Assembly (NCBI GenBank): GCA_016840135.1
Contig: JAEOSX010000094.1
Location: 1 to 57,203 of the forward strand
DNA: 57,203 bases
From: Candidatus Hermodarchaeota archaeon
GTDB taxonomy: Archaea > Asgardarchaeota > Hermodarchaeia > Hermodarchaeales > Hermodarchaeaceae
Direction: 5' to 3'
This document shows positions 13,231-22,334 of the stretch, piece after piece. Position 1 is the first letter of the stretch. The number at the start of each line of letters is the position of its first letter. Below the pieces are notes generated by a model. That model was not told the DNA's origin and ran no database searches. It was given only the letters and a program-made list of their open reading frames with translations. Made by a program: the position numbers and the translations under genes.

Positions 13231-16212
13231 TTACTTCTCCGTTGTTGTGAAGGCGAATTCGATTTTTTGTTCTCTAAATTTTAGTTCGCCGCTGGCTCCT
13301 TCTTCGGTTTGTGGAAGCTGTTTGCTAATTTTTATGGATACTGCGCCCACCTTCGATGCAATGCTTTCCTTAGCTTTTCTAATTAATTTAGAGAGTTCGG
13401 CGTTCTTTGTTGCTATATAGAGAGTTATACTCTGAGTTACATGGAATCCTTGTTGTTTTCGTGTAGATTGGATACGGCGGATAAGCTCGCGTGCAATGCG
13501 CTCCGCCTGAATCTCAGGTGTTTCACTGATATCTAGGTAGACGGTGCAGAAGGGAAGTTCCTTTACTTTTAGTGATTTTTCTTTTACTTCCTTAACAACT
13601 TCAACTTCATGAACATTAGCTTGGCTCGCTACTACGTTGCTGAAATATTTTAGGGTGAACTCGTCTTTTGTTGGTACAATGAGAAGCCGGAGACAGGGCC
13701 ATCGAAGTTTTATTCCTGCCTCCTGGCGGAGAAACTGTGCAGCCTCAACGATATCTAGTACCCAATCCATTTCTCGGTCAAGTTCCTCGTCTATTAGACT
13801 CTGGTCAACTATGGGCCAGGAGAGCAGATGGACGCTGAGTGGAGTATCAGGTTCAACCGGACGAACTAGAGCTTGGTACATTTGTTCTGACAAGAAAGGT
13901 AGAACTGGGGCAATGATGGCTAGAAGTGTTTTTAGAACAGTGTAAAGAGTTGCTAGAGCAACATTCTTGCTTTCGTCCTCGGTGCGAACCCATGTACGTG
14001 ATCTAATTAGTTTGATGTACCATCGACTAAGATCTTTGACGACGAAATCCTCGATTAAACGCGGAACGAAGGGAAGCTCATATCTATCCAGCCGGTTTGT
14101 TAGATGTTCCTCGAGTTTGTTCAGTTTGGAAAGAATCCAACGGTCTTCATTCTGAAGCATTCCAATATCCAGAGGATGCCTAGTGGGCTCAAACTCCGCT
14201 GCTTTCATGAAAGTTGACGCAAATACGTAAACATTCCATAAGATATTCAGAGTTCTACGTGAGTCCTCAACATCCTTCCAAAGAAAACGCATGTCTTCGC
14301 CTGGGCCAGTTGACTTGATACAATAGAATCGATAGGTCTCAGCTCCGTATTTTTCCACAACTTTTTCCGGTTCGATGTAGTTCCCTGTCGATTTGTGCAT
14401 CGGACGTCCCTTGTCGTCACTGGTGAAACCATGCATGTAAACGGTCTTGTAAGGCTCTTTGTCGGCAACGAGCATTGTAGAATTGAAGAGGGTACAAAAC
14501 CAGCTGCTGATTTGATCTTTTCCTTCGATAACAAAGTCTGCGATTTCCCAATTGTCAAAATCCACTGTGCCGTAGGTCGCCCAGCGACTAGCCCAAGGAG
14601 CAACTCCACTATCAAGCCAAACATCTAGAACATCTGGTACACGGCTCAGAGTCCCTTTGCATTTAGGGCATTTCCATTTCAGCATATCAATCCATGGGCG
14701 ATGAAGGTCTTCAGGAATCGTCCCTGCTTTATCTTTTAGTTCCTCAGTACTACCTATGACCTCAAAGTAATCACACTTGTCACAAGACCAGATAGGCAAT
14801 GGAGCGCCCCAGTAACGCTGTCGTGAAATACACCAATCCTGAAGATTTTGCAACCAGTTCCTGAACCATGTGTGTCCTGCCCAGTCAGGGACCCAGCGAA
14901 TAGATTTGTTTTTCTCAATCATTTCTTCGCGTTGTGCGCTCACTCTCAGAAACCACTGGTCAGTAGCACGGAAAATCAGCGCACTTTTACAACGCCAGCA
15001 ATGGGCATACTCGTGTTCTACTGTTCCTTGGTAAGCCAATAGACCCTTCCGCTTCAAATCAACCAGAACGGCTTCGTTTGCCTCCTTCAAAGGCTTACCA
15101 GCATATTTGCCTCCCTCCTCTGTGAATCTACCCGCTGATGATATAGGGCAGAAGATAGGTAGTCCTTCTCGTTGACCTACCTCAAAGTCCTGCGGACCAT
15201 GCCCTGGTGCAGTGTGTACGCACCCAGTACCTTGTTCCAATGTTACGTACTCGTCACTAAGGACAACTGTATGGACCTTGTCACTGGACTTGCGAAGCTC
15301 GGTTTGGTGTGGTACCTCCTCTATTAGGGGGTGTGTGTATCTGAGCCCCACTAACTTCTCTCCTCTAAGCTCCTCGATAATCTCGTATTCTTTATCCATC
15401 AGCGCCGACAACACGATGTTCGCAAGCCCCTTCGCCAGAATCCAAACTTCACCATCAACACGCACACGCACATACTCAAACTCAGGATGCACCATAACAC
15501 CCATGTTCGCGGGCAGGGTCCATGGCGTGGTAGTCCAGATTACGATAAACTCTTTCTCGCGGTCGACTACCGGGAATTTAACCCAGATTGAATAGTCTCG
15601 GATTGTTTTGTACTCGTGTTCGCGCTTCGCTATTGCAGTCTGGCACCGAGGGCAGCAATCCATCACTCGAAGACCACGATACAGAAATTTCCTCTCAAAT
15701 GCCCGCTTCATCAAATACCAAGTACCTTCGATATACTGGTTATCGATTGTCTTGTAGGGACTCTCCCAGTCCATCCAGACTCCTAATCGAACGAACTGCT
15801 CGGTCATTTTGTCTAAATTCGATAGCGCAAAGTCCTCACAGCTCTTCACGAACTTGTCTACACCAATCTTATCCTCAATATCTTGCTTGGTCTTTAGCCG
15901 CAGCTGCTTCTCAACATGCACTTCAATAGGCAGGCCATGCATGTCAAAGCCTGGAGTATCAACAACACGGAATCCACTCATACGACGATACCGCAAAACC
16001 AAATCCTTCATAATCTTGTTCCATGCAGTCCCAAGATGAATGGCGCCAGTTGTGTATGGAGGACCATCAAGAAACTGGAAAACAGGTCGATCCTCTACTA
16101 GCTTGGTTACTTTTTCGTAAACTCGATGCTCCTTCCAAAAACGGAGAATTTCCTCTTCTAGAACTGGAAGATTGAAGGCTTTTGACAACTCGGCAACAGG
16201 CATAGTTTTCAC
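13231..16212 (-). CDS. ileS: Isoleucyl-tRNA synthetase
   Basis: A class I synthetase of 993 residues. The HIGH-type motif is AIHLGTAWNK (about residues 57-66). The CP1 editing domain shows IWTTTPWTLPANMGV and GTGCVHTAPGHGPQDF. Tryptophan-rich RQRYWGAPLPIW and ADFVIEGKDQISSWF precede the KMSKS-type loop. That loop is read as GRPMHKSTGNYI, with the second lysine kept but the first position changed. CxxC pairs occur in CPRC, CDKC and CPKC. It charges tRNA-Ile and edits valine. The tRNA-Ile(UAU) gene follows 55 nt downstream on the same strand, so the two may share a transcript. Confidence 0.96.
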   Translation of the reverse strand: MKTMPVAELSKAFNLPVLEEEILRFWKEHRVYEKVTKLVEDRPVFQFLDGPPYTTGAIHLGTAWNKIMKDLVLRYRRMSGFRVVDTPGFDMHGLPIEVHVEKQLRLKTKQDIEDKIGVDKFVKSCEDFALSNLDKMTEQFVRLGVWMDWESPYKTIDNQYIEGTWYLMKRAFERKFLYRGLRVMDCCPRCQTAIAKREHEYKTIRDYSIWVKFPVVDREKEFIVIWTTTPWTLPANMGVMVHPEFEYVRVRVDGEVWILAKGLANIVLSALMDKEYEIIEELRGEKLVGLRYTHPLIEEVPHQTELRKSSDKVHTVVLSDEYVTLEQGTGCVHTAPGHGPQDFEVGQREGLPIFCPISSAGRFTEEGGKYAGKPLKEANEAVLVDLKRKGLLAYQGTVEHEYAHCWRCKSALIFRATDQWFLRVSAQREEMIEKNKSIRWVPDWAGHTWFRNWLQNLQDWCISRQRYWGAPLPIWSCDKCDYFEVIGSTEELKDKAGTIPEDLHRPWIDMLKWKCPKCKGTLSRVPDVLDVWLDSGVAPWASRWATYGTVDFDNWEIADFVIEGKDQISSWFCTLFNSTMLVADKEPYKTVYMHGFTSDDKGRPMHKSTGNYIEPEKVVEKYGAETYRFYCIKSTGPGEDMRFLWKDVEDSRRTLNILWNVYVFASTFMKAAEFEPTRHPLDIGMLQNEDRWILSKLNKLEEHLTNRLDRYELPFVPRLIEDFVVKDLSRWYIKLIRSRTWVRTEDESKNVALATLYTVLKTLLAIIAPVLPFLSEQMYQALVRPVEPDTPLSVHLLSWPIVDQSLIDEELDREMDWVLDIVEAAQFLRQEAGIKLRWPCLRLLIVPTKDEFTLKYFSNVVASQANVHEVEVVKEVKEKSLKVKELPFCTVYLDISETPEIQAERIARELIRRIQSTRKQQGFHVTQSITLYIATKNAELSKLIRKAKESIASKVGAVSIKISKQLPQTEEGASGELKFREQKIEFAFTTTEK

Positions 16213-16354
16213 GCTCTACATCACGTCTAGCCTCCACCCTAAAACCCGAACACAATAAAAATCATTGGGCGAGAAAACTTGGCTACAAAAACGTGTTAAT
16301 CCGCTTTCAGTATCTTCATCGCAATGCAAGCTCCTCATATGAAATGGCAACGAA

Positions 16355-16365
16355 CTTTTTATATG
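16355..16365 (+). promoter_or_regulatory. Putative TATA box for the Ras-like GTPase gene
   Basis: The sequence ctttttatatg lies about 80 nt before the GTPase ATG. Transcription starting about 25 nt downstream would leave a 5' leader of roughly 55 nt. The gene also has a good ribosome binding site, aggagt, 6 nt before its ATG, which fits a leadered transcript. The assignment is by pattern only. Confidence 0.45.
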
Positions 16366-16442
16366 CGGAAAACGAAAACCACTATATACACTAAAGAAGC
16401 GCCAAAACAATTCTCTCTATCAACCCTAACAGGAGTAAAAAA

Positions 16443-16952
16443 ATGTCTTACGTTTTGAAAGTATGTGTGATCGGAGACGGGGCCGTCGGGAAAACAAGCT
16501 TGATAATTAGGTACACCGAAGGCCACTTCAGGGAGAGTTACCTAATGACTGTCGGTACATCATTTGCTGTTAAGGCATTAGATCTCGATGGTACTCAGGT
16601 GAAGTTACAGTTATGGGATCTTGCAGGTCAACCCCACTTCAGTAGTGTACGTCCAGTCTTTTACCGCGGGTCGGTAGGTGGGATTCTCGTTTTTGATGTA
16701 ACTCGCAGGGAGACGTACAATAACATTCATACTTGGTTCAACGAGTTCAGCCAAGTAACTGGTCAATTACCCTTTGTTTTATTAGCGAATAAAGTAGATT
16801 TAGTTGATCAGCGTCAAGTTTCAACTGAAGAAGGCTTGGGTTATGCTCAGAAAAATGGTTGGTTATATTTTGAGACTAGCGCCAAGGACGGAAAAAACGT
16901 CACCGAAGCTTTTCGTCAGATTGCTCAGCAAGTTGTACAAAAGAGCCGTTAA
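16443..16952 (+). CDS. Ras/Rab-like small GTPase
   Basis: A complete 169-residue GTPase with all five G boxes: GDGAVGKT (11-18), switch I Thr in YLMTVGTSF, WDLAGQ (58-63, with the catalytic Gln), NKVD (116-119) and ETSAK (144-148). The WDLAGQ motif followed by RPVFYRGSVGGILVFDVT is closest to Rab/Ras members rather than Arf or MglA. It ends VVQKSR without C-terminal cysteines, so no prenylation site is apparent. It starts at an ATG with an aggag ribosome binding site. Neighbours (ileS, nucS) give no clue to a partner. Such GTPases are numerous in Asgard archaea and also found elsewhere. Confidence 0.93.
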   Translation: MSYVLKVCVIGDGAVGKTSLIIRYTEGHFRESYLMTVGTSFAVKALDLDGTQVKLQLWDLAGQPHFSSVRPVFYRGSVGGILVFDVTRRETYNNIHTWFNEFSQVTGQLPFVLLANKVDLVDQRQVSTEEGLGYAQKNGWLYFETSAKDGKNVTEAFRQIAQQVVQKSR

Positions 16953-16962
16953 GGTAGATTCT

Positions 16963-17763
16963 TCATTCGTTTTGAGTGAATTCGGTTAGTCGTCGTGTCG
17001 CTGTATGGTGTACATACCTGTAGCATTGCTGTGGTTCAATTTTTCTATACTCAAGTCCAAGTTGTTCTAAAAGGCCTTGCGTTCCCTTTGTTAGGCTGGG
17101 TGCTACGAGGATACCGCGAATGATCATATCTGATTGTTTCTGCAGACTTTTGAGGTAACTTTGTAGTTGGAATACAGCTTCGCGACCGGCGCGGCGGCAT
17201 TTGATTTCTATGATAACCAATCTTCCTTTTACATCTCGAGCGAAGATATCGATAAACCCTGGTGCTACTTGTCGTTCCCGGCGGATAGTTCTGAGTCCTT
17301 TTTCGATGAGTTCCGGATGAGAGCTTAGAACGCGCTGCATTTCCTCTTCAGTTAGAAACATACTGAACTCGCCGGGGTCGTCGAGGTTGCTTGCAATGAT
17401 TAGTAGTATCGTTGTGAAAGTGATACGGACTGTTTCTCGTGGTTTGGCGCGACTTACAATAAGAACGGCTTTTCCCTCTTTAATTGTAATTTTGAATGTT
17501 GCACCTGAAGGTTGCCAGTTCACTGGTTCAACGCCATTGGGTTTGTGAACGAGAAGGGTGCCATCACGTTTCAGAATAATGAGTCGTTCACCTTTAGTTA
17601 GAACAGAACGCGCGCGTCCTTGATATTCGACATCATTTTCCCCTAATATTTGTATGAAACGTTTCTGGCTAATCGCCTGCTCTAGAATAACCTTCGCTTC
17701 TTGGGCTTTGACCGAGTGTATGATCCATATCTGCTGGTTCGCATCTAATCGGCTATCATTCAA
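16963..17763 (-). CDS. nucS: NucS/EndoMS mismatch-directed endonuclease
   Basis: 266 residues with an N-terminal DNA-binding half and a C-terminal RecB-like nuclease domain. Catalytic motifs are the Asp in APGFIDIFARD and Glu-x-Lys in RLVIIEIKCRRAG, followed by the Gln-rich AVFQLQSYLKSL. This matches the archaeal NucS (EndoMS) family, which cuts both strands at mismatched base pairs, often with PCNA. The C-terminus ends in LTEFTQNE; I see no clear PIP box. It is convergent with the GTPase gene, 10 nt away. Confidence 0.9.
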   Translation of the reverse strand: MNDSRLDANQQIWIIHSVKAQEAKVILEQAISQKRFIQILGENDVEYQGRARSVLTKGERLIILKRDGTLLVHKPNGVEPVNWQPSGATFKITIKEGKAVLIVSRAKPRETVRITFTTILLIIASNLDDPGEFSMFLTEEEMQRVLSSHPELIEKGLRTIRRERQVAPGFIDIFARDVKGRLVIIEIKCRRAGREAVFQLQSYLKSLQKQSDMIIRGILVAPSLTKGTQGLLEQLGLEYRKIEPQQCYRYVHHTATRRLTEFTQNE

Positions 17764-17822
17764 ATTATATTCAATGGCAGTTGGTCAATAAGACTAAATA
17801 GCTTTGCTCCGCTTTTGAATCT

Positions 17823-18374
17823 GTGATATGTGTGTCACGAATACCTTTGTATGATGAAACAGCGCCAGTTTATCATCATCGTTATCTCTCTATCCAGCGG
17901 GAGAAATATCAGGTTCTTGTGCGTTATCTCGATGAAGGTCCTCTTGTGGACATCGGTGTGGGGACTGGAATAGGTCTTTCATTTCTTGAAGATTTCAGTC
18001 CCATTGTAGGAGTAGATGGATCAATTAGTATGTTGAAAATAGCTAGACAACAAATTAATGAAGGAAAAATAAGTCGGCAAAGCGCTTCCTTGGTTTGTGC
18101 GTCAGCAACGGCACTCCCTTTTCGAAGTGGTGTATTTCCTTCAGCTGTAAGCGTAACAGTTATTCAGAATTTACAGGTAGTAGATAAAGGAGTGGAAGAA
18201 ATTTTACGAATAATTCAGCCTCTCCACGGGAGGCTAGGATTGACTTGGTTGGCAAAAACTCTAACCATGAAACAAGTGGCTCAACTTGTGGCTAGCAAGA
18301 CAGTGATTTTATCTTCACTGTACAAACTCGCCAGAGAGGATGACGGTTTAATCCTCCAACTAAATTCTCACTGA
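17823..18374 (+). CDS. Class I SAM-dependent methyltransferase
   Basis: About 180 residues with a Rossmann-type SAM fold: motif I VDIGVGTGIGLSFL, an acidic motif II residue in IVGVDGSISML, the motif around VCASATALPFRSGVF, and the post-motif RIIQPLHGRLGLTW. The substrate is not evident; the family is close to the UbiE/methyltransferase-11 group. Two GTG starts (17823 and 17832) are possible, and the second would give MSRIPLYDETA. It sits between divergent nucS and the LSm gene. Confidence 0.8.
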   Translation: MICVSRIPLYDETAPVYHHRYLSIQREKYQVLVRYLDEGPLVDIGVGTGIGLSFLEDFSPIVGVDGSISMLKIARQQINEGKISRQSASLVCASATALPFRSGVFPSAVSVTVIQNLQVVDKGVEEILRIIQPLHGRLGLTWLAKTLTMKQVAQLVASKTVILSSLYKLAREDDGLILQLNSH

Positions 18375-18503
18375 TTACTAGGTTAGGTAGCAATAAGAAA
18401 GATGACCAATATGTGTTGCTGCAGGTTCAACCGACTACCTTCACAGCAATATCTTTAAGTGACGATTCCTGTTTAGCGGATAATATCTTCAGGGTGGAAT
18501 ACT

Positions 18504-18749
18504 GTGGAAAACCAACCCATTAGAATACTTCGGAAAGCTATTGACGGCATAGTACTAATCAAACTAAAGGACGGGAAAGAATATCGAGGTCGCCTTAAGG
18601 AGATTGATGTCTATATGAATCTCGTTCTAGAAGGAGCAGAGGAACTCGAAGATGGTAAGCCAACTTCGAAGTTTGGCGAAGTTCTCATAAGGGGAAACAA
18701 CATCCTGTATATTAAACCTGATTTAACTCAAATAATCTGGGAAAGTTAG
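18504..18749 (+). CDS. LSm (Sm-like) RNA-binding protein
   Basis: 81 residues covering one Sm fold: Sm1 motif (IDGIVLIKLKDGKEYRGRL with YMNLVLEGAEE) and Sm2 motif (LIRGNNILYIKPD). Archaeal Sm proteins form heptameric rings that bind U-rich RNA, often tRNA precursors and small RNAs. The GTG start is chosen because the family N-terminus begins a few residues before the first strand. The gene is not followed by L37e, its common partner in many archaea. Confidence 0.93.
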   Translation: MENQPIRILRKAIDGIVLIKLKDGKEYRGRLKEIDVYMNLVLEGAEELEDGKPTSKFGEVLIRGNNILYIKPDLTQIIWES

Positions 18750-18801
18750 AACATTTTCCAACCTTTCAGAGTGTCGTGAATTTTAAGGGAACCTTGTGAA
18801 T

Positions 18802-20862
18802 TTAACTTCCCTGTCGCCGTTCTTGGCGGTATTTCTCAATTAGCTTCTCAAGGGCATCTGCAGCTGCTTCTCGTTCCTTCTCAAGATGTATCTTTTGCCA
18901 TTCAGTAAGTTGTTGTTCGAGTTGCTGAACATCAACCATACCAAATTCGTCTATAATCGTTATTTTCATTTCACTTGCTTCGAGTACGGGGATTTGTGCA
19001 GCTTTGAACTGAAATAAAGCTAAATGAGACATTTTACCCTTCGAAATTACTATCTTAACACCAAGCTCGATTAGCCGGTCTGCAGTAGTAGCGCCACCAC
19101 CGCTTGGATTAATAATGTAAACACATTTGACGCGCTTGGTTCCATATCTTTCTCGAAGTATCCGAATCTCCTCTTGAGAAAACCTGTGAAGTATGTGAAA
19201 AGGTTGCACTTCGCCGCGGAGCTCTAATCGGCGCATTAGTGTCATGTTCATTAATGTTCTTTTCATTCCCTCTATTTGGACACGGAGTTCACCAACTACT
19301 TGACGTAGTCTTTTGATTTCCCGTTCCCTTTGTTGGAGCCTTTCGTCCATGCGCTGCTCTCGTTTCTCAAGACGTAGAACCCGATCAAGTTGCCGTCTTG
19401 TTGCCTGTAATTCATCTTTGTAGAGTTGTCGATCCTTTAGACTCTCTTGGTGTTGCGTTTTTTCATATTCCAATTGGCGTTGTAAAGACTCTATTTGGCG
19501 CTGTAGGCGTTTAACCATCTGCGATAGTTCGTCTGACGACGGGTGTTTTTCCCTATGTCTAGCTGTCTTTTGTGGTGCAACAGGCTCTTGAGAGGCTTTA
19601 GCTGCATCTAGTATCTGTTTAACCGCATCATGAACTGAAAAGTCACGTAGTATTAGCGTCGCTGCCTCCTCAGCGACTTGAAGTCGGCCTATTTCCAGAA
19701 GTCGTTTCTGAAGAAGATCTAGCTTGCGTTCATAGGCTTGGAATACTGCTGCTACAGCTGCCAAAGCGTCTCTCTGATGGGAGTTTGACGGTTTTAACCC
19801 AGAGGGTGCAGAAAAAGCACTGGCAAGTTCACGCTTTTCAACAACAGATAGAACTCGACGAGGCGTGAATAATTGCGTTTTCAGTGTTTTACTTAATTTT
19901 TCTACAAAAGATGGTGCAGGTGTTACATCAGTAGCAATGAGGACAGGCGAACCGATATCTATTAGGCTGCGTATAACCTCGCCGCGTGACATCCCTTTGC
20001 CGCTTAGAAGGGCTAGGAGTTTTCCAGTCACATCCGCTACGGCAATGCCGATAGTTGTTCCAGCATCAATTCCCACAACCAGTCGTTTTCTAACTCTGGA
20101 ATCGGCTTCCTTGCTAGCTGGTGATAAGTATACTATCGACCGGTGTTTTACAGGTGATACTCTTACTAAGACTCCAGCAGCTCTATTGTCATGGGGCTGC
20201 ACAATTGCTACGACGCGTTCAAAGGAATCGTAAATAAAAAAGACGCAGCGGGACAAGCCATGAGCTGTACTTGTTTCAAAATAATCGAAGTCTAGTTCGT
20301 TTTTAACGAGTTTTTCCTTTATATCTCGAGAAATTTGTTGAATCGCTCCATGCATGCGACGTTGAAACCTTCCCTGTGAAAAGCCTCCCGTTCTCACCGT
20401 TCTAGCTCTCGAAACTACAATTTTCGTTTCGCGGGCCAGCACTGCAATTTCAGTACCTACTCCCAGCGAGGCTAGCTTAGCCACTAAAACCGCGGTCTCT
20501 ACAGGGTTAGGATGTCCTAGCGGTTTTAAACCGTGTCGTTTAGCAAGGGTTGTAAGAGGAATCATCCCGTGAATTGGTGAACCTGTAACTTGGATGACTT
20601 TTGTTCTGACTGGTATCTTCGAAAGAAACTCGATTACGGTCTTCTCTGTCGGTGCTAGTTCCATAATATTATCAGTGGCGAGCACGTGTGGCACAATTTG
20701 TCTAATCATCTTGAGTAATTTGTGACGACGTACCATATTGAATGTCTCAACATGTTCATCTTTCATTATAGCTATAGCATACCTCGGTTGGGTTTTCGAT
20801 GAGGGTGAATGCCGAGGAAGTATGTCAAAACCAATAAGCACTTGGGATTCCGGTTCGCTCAT
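18802..20862 (-). CDS. DUF460 family protein with RNase H-like domains and coiled coil
   Basis: 686 residues. The N-terminal region (VLIGFDILPRHSP) and the central VVGIDAGTTIGIAVADVTGK both look like RNase H/YqgF-type folds with acidic residues at strand ends. A long coiled coil follows at about 440-560, rich in R, Q, E and K, and then a C-terminal alpha/beta domain (KCVYIINPSGGGATTADRLI). This is the archaeal DUF460 architecture; biochemical function is not established. The start overlaps the RIO2 stop by 4 nt, suggesting coupling. Confidence 0.85.
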   Translation of the reverse strand: MSEPESQVLIGFDILPRHSPSSKTQPRYAIAIMKDEHVETFNMVRRHKLLKMIRQIVPHVLATDNIMELAPTEKTVIEFLSKIPVRTKVIQVTGSPIHGMIPLTTLAKRHGLKPLGHPNPVETAVLVAKLASLGVGTEIAVLARETKIVVSRARTVRTGGFSQGRFQRRMHGAIQQISRDIKEKLVKNELDFDYFETSTAHGLSRCVFFIYDSFERVVAIVQPHDNRAAGVLVRVSPVKHRSIVYLSPASKEADSRVRKRLVVGIDAGTTIGIAVADVTGKLLALLSGKGMSRGEVIRSLIDIGSPVLIATDVTPAPSFVEKLSKTLKTQLFTPRRVLSVVEKRELASAFSAPSGLKPSNSHQRDALAAVAAVFQAYERKLDLLQKRLLEIGRLQVAEEAATLILRDFSVHDAVKQILDAAKASQEPVAPQKTARHREKHPSSDELSQMVKRLQRQIESLQRQLEYEKTQHQESLKDRQLYKDELQATRRQLDRVLRLEKREQRMDERLQQREREIKRLRQVVGELRVQIEGMKRTLMNMTLMRRLELRGEVQPFHILHRFSQEEIRILRERYGTKRVKCVYIINPSGGGATTADRLIELGVKIVISKGKMSHLALFQFKAAQIPVLEASEMKITIIDEFGMVDVQQLEQQLTEWQKIHLEKEREAAADALEKLIEKYRQERRQGS

Positions 20863-21764
20863 TCTCTGCGCACCAGTCCATTATTGTGTACTATATTTTG
20901 ATATGCTTCTTGAGAATCGACAGCAAGACGAAACCGCCGCCTGAAGAAGTTAACAATATAAGAAATGTCTCGCCGAAGTAATAAAAGTGCATTAGGATGT
21001 CTTAACGAAACCCATTGGGGCCAGTCAAAGATAGTTGTCTGGTCCTCCTCATCAATAATGACATTGTATTCACTTAAATCACCATGTACAATTTTGGCGT
21101 CCTGAAAGGCAATACGGATTTGGGCAAGGATTTGGTTCAGCACTTGTTGTGGACTTGTTAAGTCTCTTACCTCAATTAACAGGTTTCCCTCCATTTGCGT
21201 CATAACTAAAATATGGCGGTTAACAGCTATTGGTGTCGGTACTCGTACCTTGTGAAATGTGAGGGTGTGGAGTGCTGCATATTCCCTCTCTGCTGCTTGT
21301 TTACAATAATCAATCCAAGATTTACGAAGAGTAGCGGGAAGTGATCGTAGTCTTCGGGCTTGACGGAAACTTGTACGCCCCCAACGTAAAAATTTCAGTG
21401 CAACCTCTTTCCCCTCCCCGTTAAGGGCTTGGTAGACTGTTGCTTCTTTACCGGTGCCTAACGGTTGACCAATTGATACAATGATGTCTTTTGACGCTAA
21501 TGCATGAAGTGCTAAAGCATCATATCCTGCGAGTACAAGCCGGTACCCTATGTAGGGTATCGTCTGACGCTGAATCAGCTTCTCTTTACTTAAATAACCA
21601 AGTCGAAAGAGTATGTCATCAGGATTTAGACCAGTCTTCTTCACTACTTCTTCAAGGGGGATATACTCAAATCGTTTTGAGAGACTTTCTAGTGCACGAA
21701 GTATTGAGACTGTCTCTGTTCCAAGTTCTTTGATGAGTTCAGCGACTCGCTGCAAAACAATCAT
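20859..21764 (-). CDS. rio2: RIO2 atypical serine kinase
   Basis: 301 residues: an N-terminal winged helix (about 1-90) specific to RIO2, then the kinase domain. Kinase motifs are IGQPLGTGKEATVYQAL (nucleotide loop), the ATP lysine in VALKFLRWGRTSF, the catalytic HGDLSEYNVII, and the metal-binding IFDWPQWVSLRHPNA. RIO2 acts in small-subunit ribosome maturation. A TATA-like sequence at 21784-21796 on this strand is placed for a nearly leaderless transcript. It is in an operon with the DUF460 gene. Confidence 0.95.
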   Translation of the reverse strand: MIVLQRVAELIKELGTETVSILRALESLSKRFEYIPLEEVVKKTGLNPDDILFRLGYLSKEKLIQRQTIPYIGYRLVLAGYDALALHALASKDIIVSIGQPLGTGKEATVYQALNGEGKEVALKFLRWGRTSFRQARRLRSLPATLRKSWIDYCKQAAEREYAALHTLTFHKVRVPTPIAVNRHILVMTQMEGNLLIEVRDLTSPQQVLNQILAQIRIAFQDAKIVHGDLSEYNVIIDEEDQTTIFDWPQWVSLRHPNALLLLRRDISYIVNFFRRRFRLAVDSQEAYQNIVHNNGLVRRE

Positions 21765-21783
21765 CTGAAGAATCGGTTGAACG

Positions 21784-21796
21784 CTATAAAAAAAGT
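21784..21796 (-). promoter_or_regulatory. Putative TATA box for rio2-DUF460
   Basis: On the minus strand the sequence reads actttttttatag, about 20-32 nt before the rio2 ATG. That spacing predicts transcription starting at or very near the start codon, a common leaderless arrangement in archaea. Called by pattern and spacing only. Confidence 0.45.
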
Positions 21797-22002
21797 ATTG
21801 GCGATGAGTGTAGTTAAAACGAGAAGCAAGATTGACGATAATCGAACCCTACAGTCATTTAGGTTGTGTACTTTATTATTAAACGTAATATCTGAATTAA
21901 TATAAGATAGCTATTAAGAATATTAATTAGACACCCAAAATTATATTAAGGAGAATATCCAAACTTTCTTATCAGCATAAAAGAATTCGATAGAGGCTAA
22001 GA

Positions 22003-22287
22003 ATGTTGAAAGAACGGTTTGAAGTACCAGATGAAGACGTTCCTAAAGTAGCTAAGGCGCTTTCCAGTCAGACACGTTGGCGTATTATTTCTCTTCTTCG
22101 AGATAAATCGATGGATGTTAGTCGTATCGCTGAAGCCCTCAAGCAAACAGAAGCAAACATAAGTGCACAGGTTAAGATTTTAGAGAGGGCTGGATTACTA
22201 AAAAGTCACTACGAGCCAGGAGAACACGGTGTGAGAAAGGTTTGCGAACCTGCCGTGAAGCAGGTTATAATTAATGCCGTGATCTGA
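22003..22287 (+). CDS. ArsR-type winged-helix regulator
   Basis: 94 residues forming one winged helix-turn-helix: VAKALSSQTRWRIISLLRDK, then DVSRIAEALKQTEANISAQV as the recognition helix, and KILERAGLLKSHYEPGEHGV as the wing. There are no metal-binding Cys pairs, so it is not a classic metal sensor. It stands alone in an AT-rich gap between divergent rio2 and convergent herA, so its target cannot be inferred. Confidence 0.82.
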   Translation: MLKERFEVPDEDVPKVAKALSSQTRWRIISLLRDKSMDVSRIAEALKQTEANISAQVKILERAGLLKSHYEPGEHGVRKVCEPAVKQVIINAVI

Positions 22288-22334
22288 TTCTCCCTTCTTG
22301 ATGATTATCAATTATTTTTCCAGAGCTTGACTAG

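Noticed and set aside
14247-14624. 125-residue minus-strand frame inside ileS
   Set aside because: It lies in another frame of ileS, whose reading is supported by catalytic motifs throughout; no independent features were found.
22280-22330. Possible C/D box small RNA (TTGATGA near 22295)
   Set aside because: There is a C-box-like motif, but no CTGA D box at suitable distance downstream and no k-turn pairing; it is better read as the end of the ArsR gene region.
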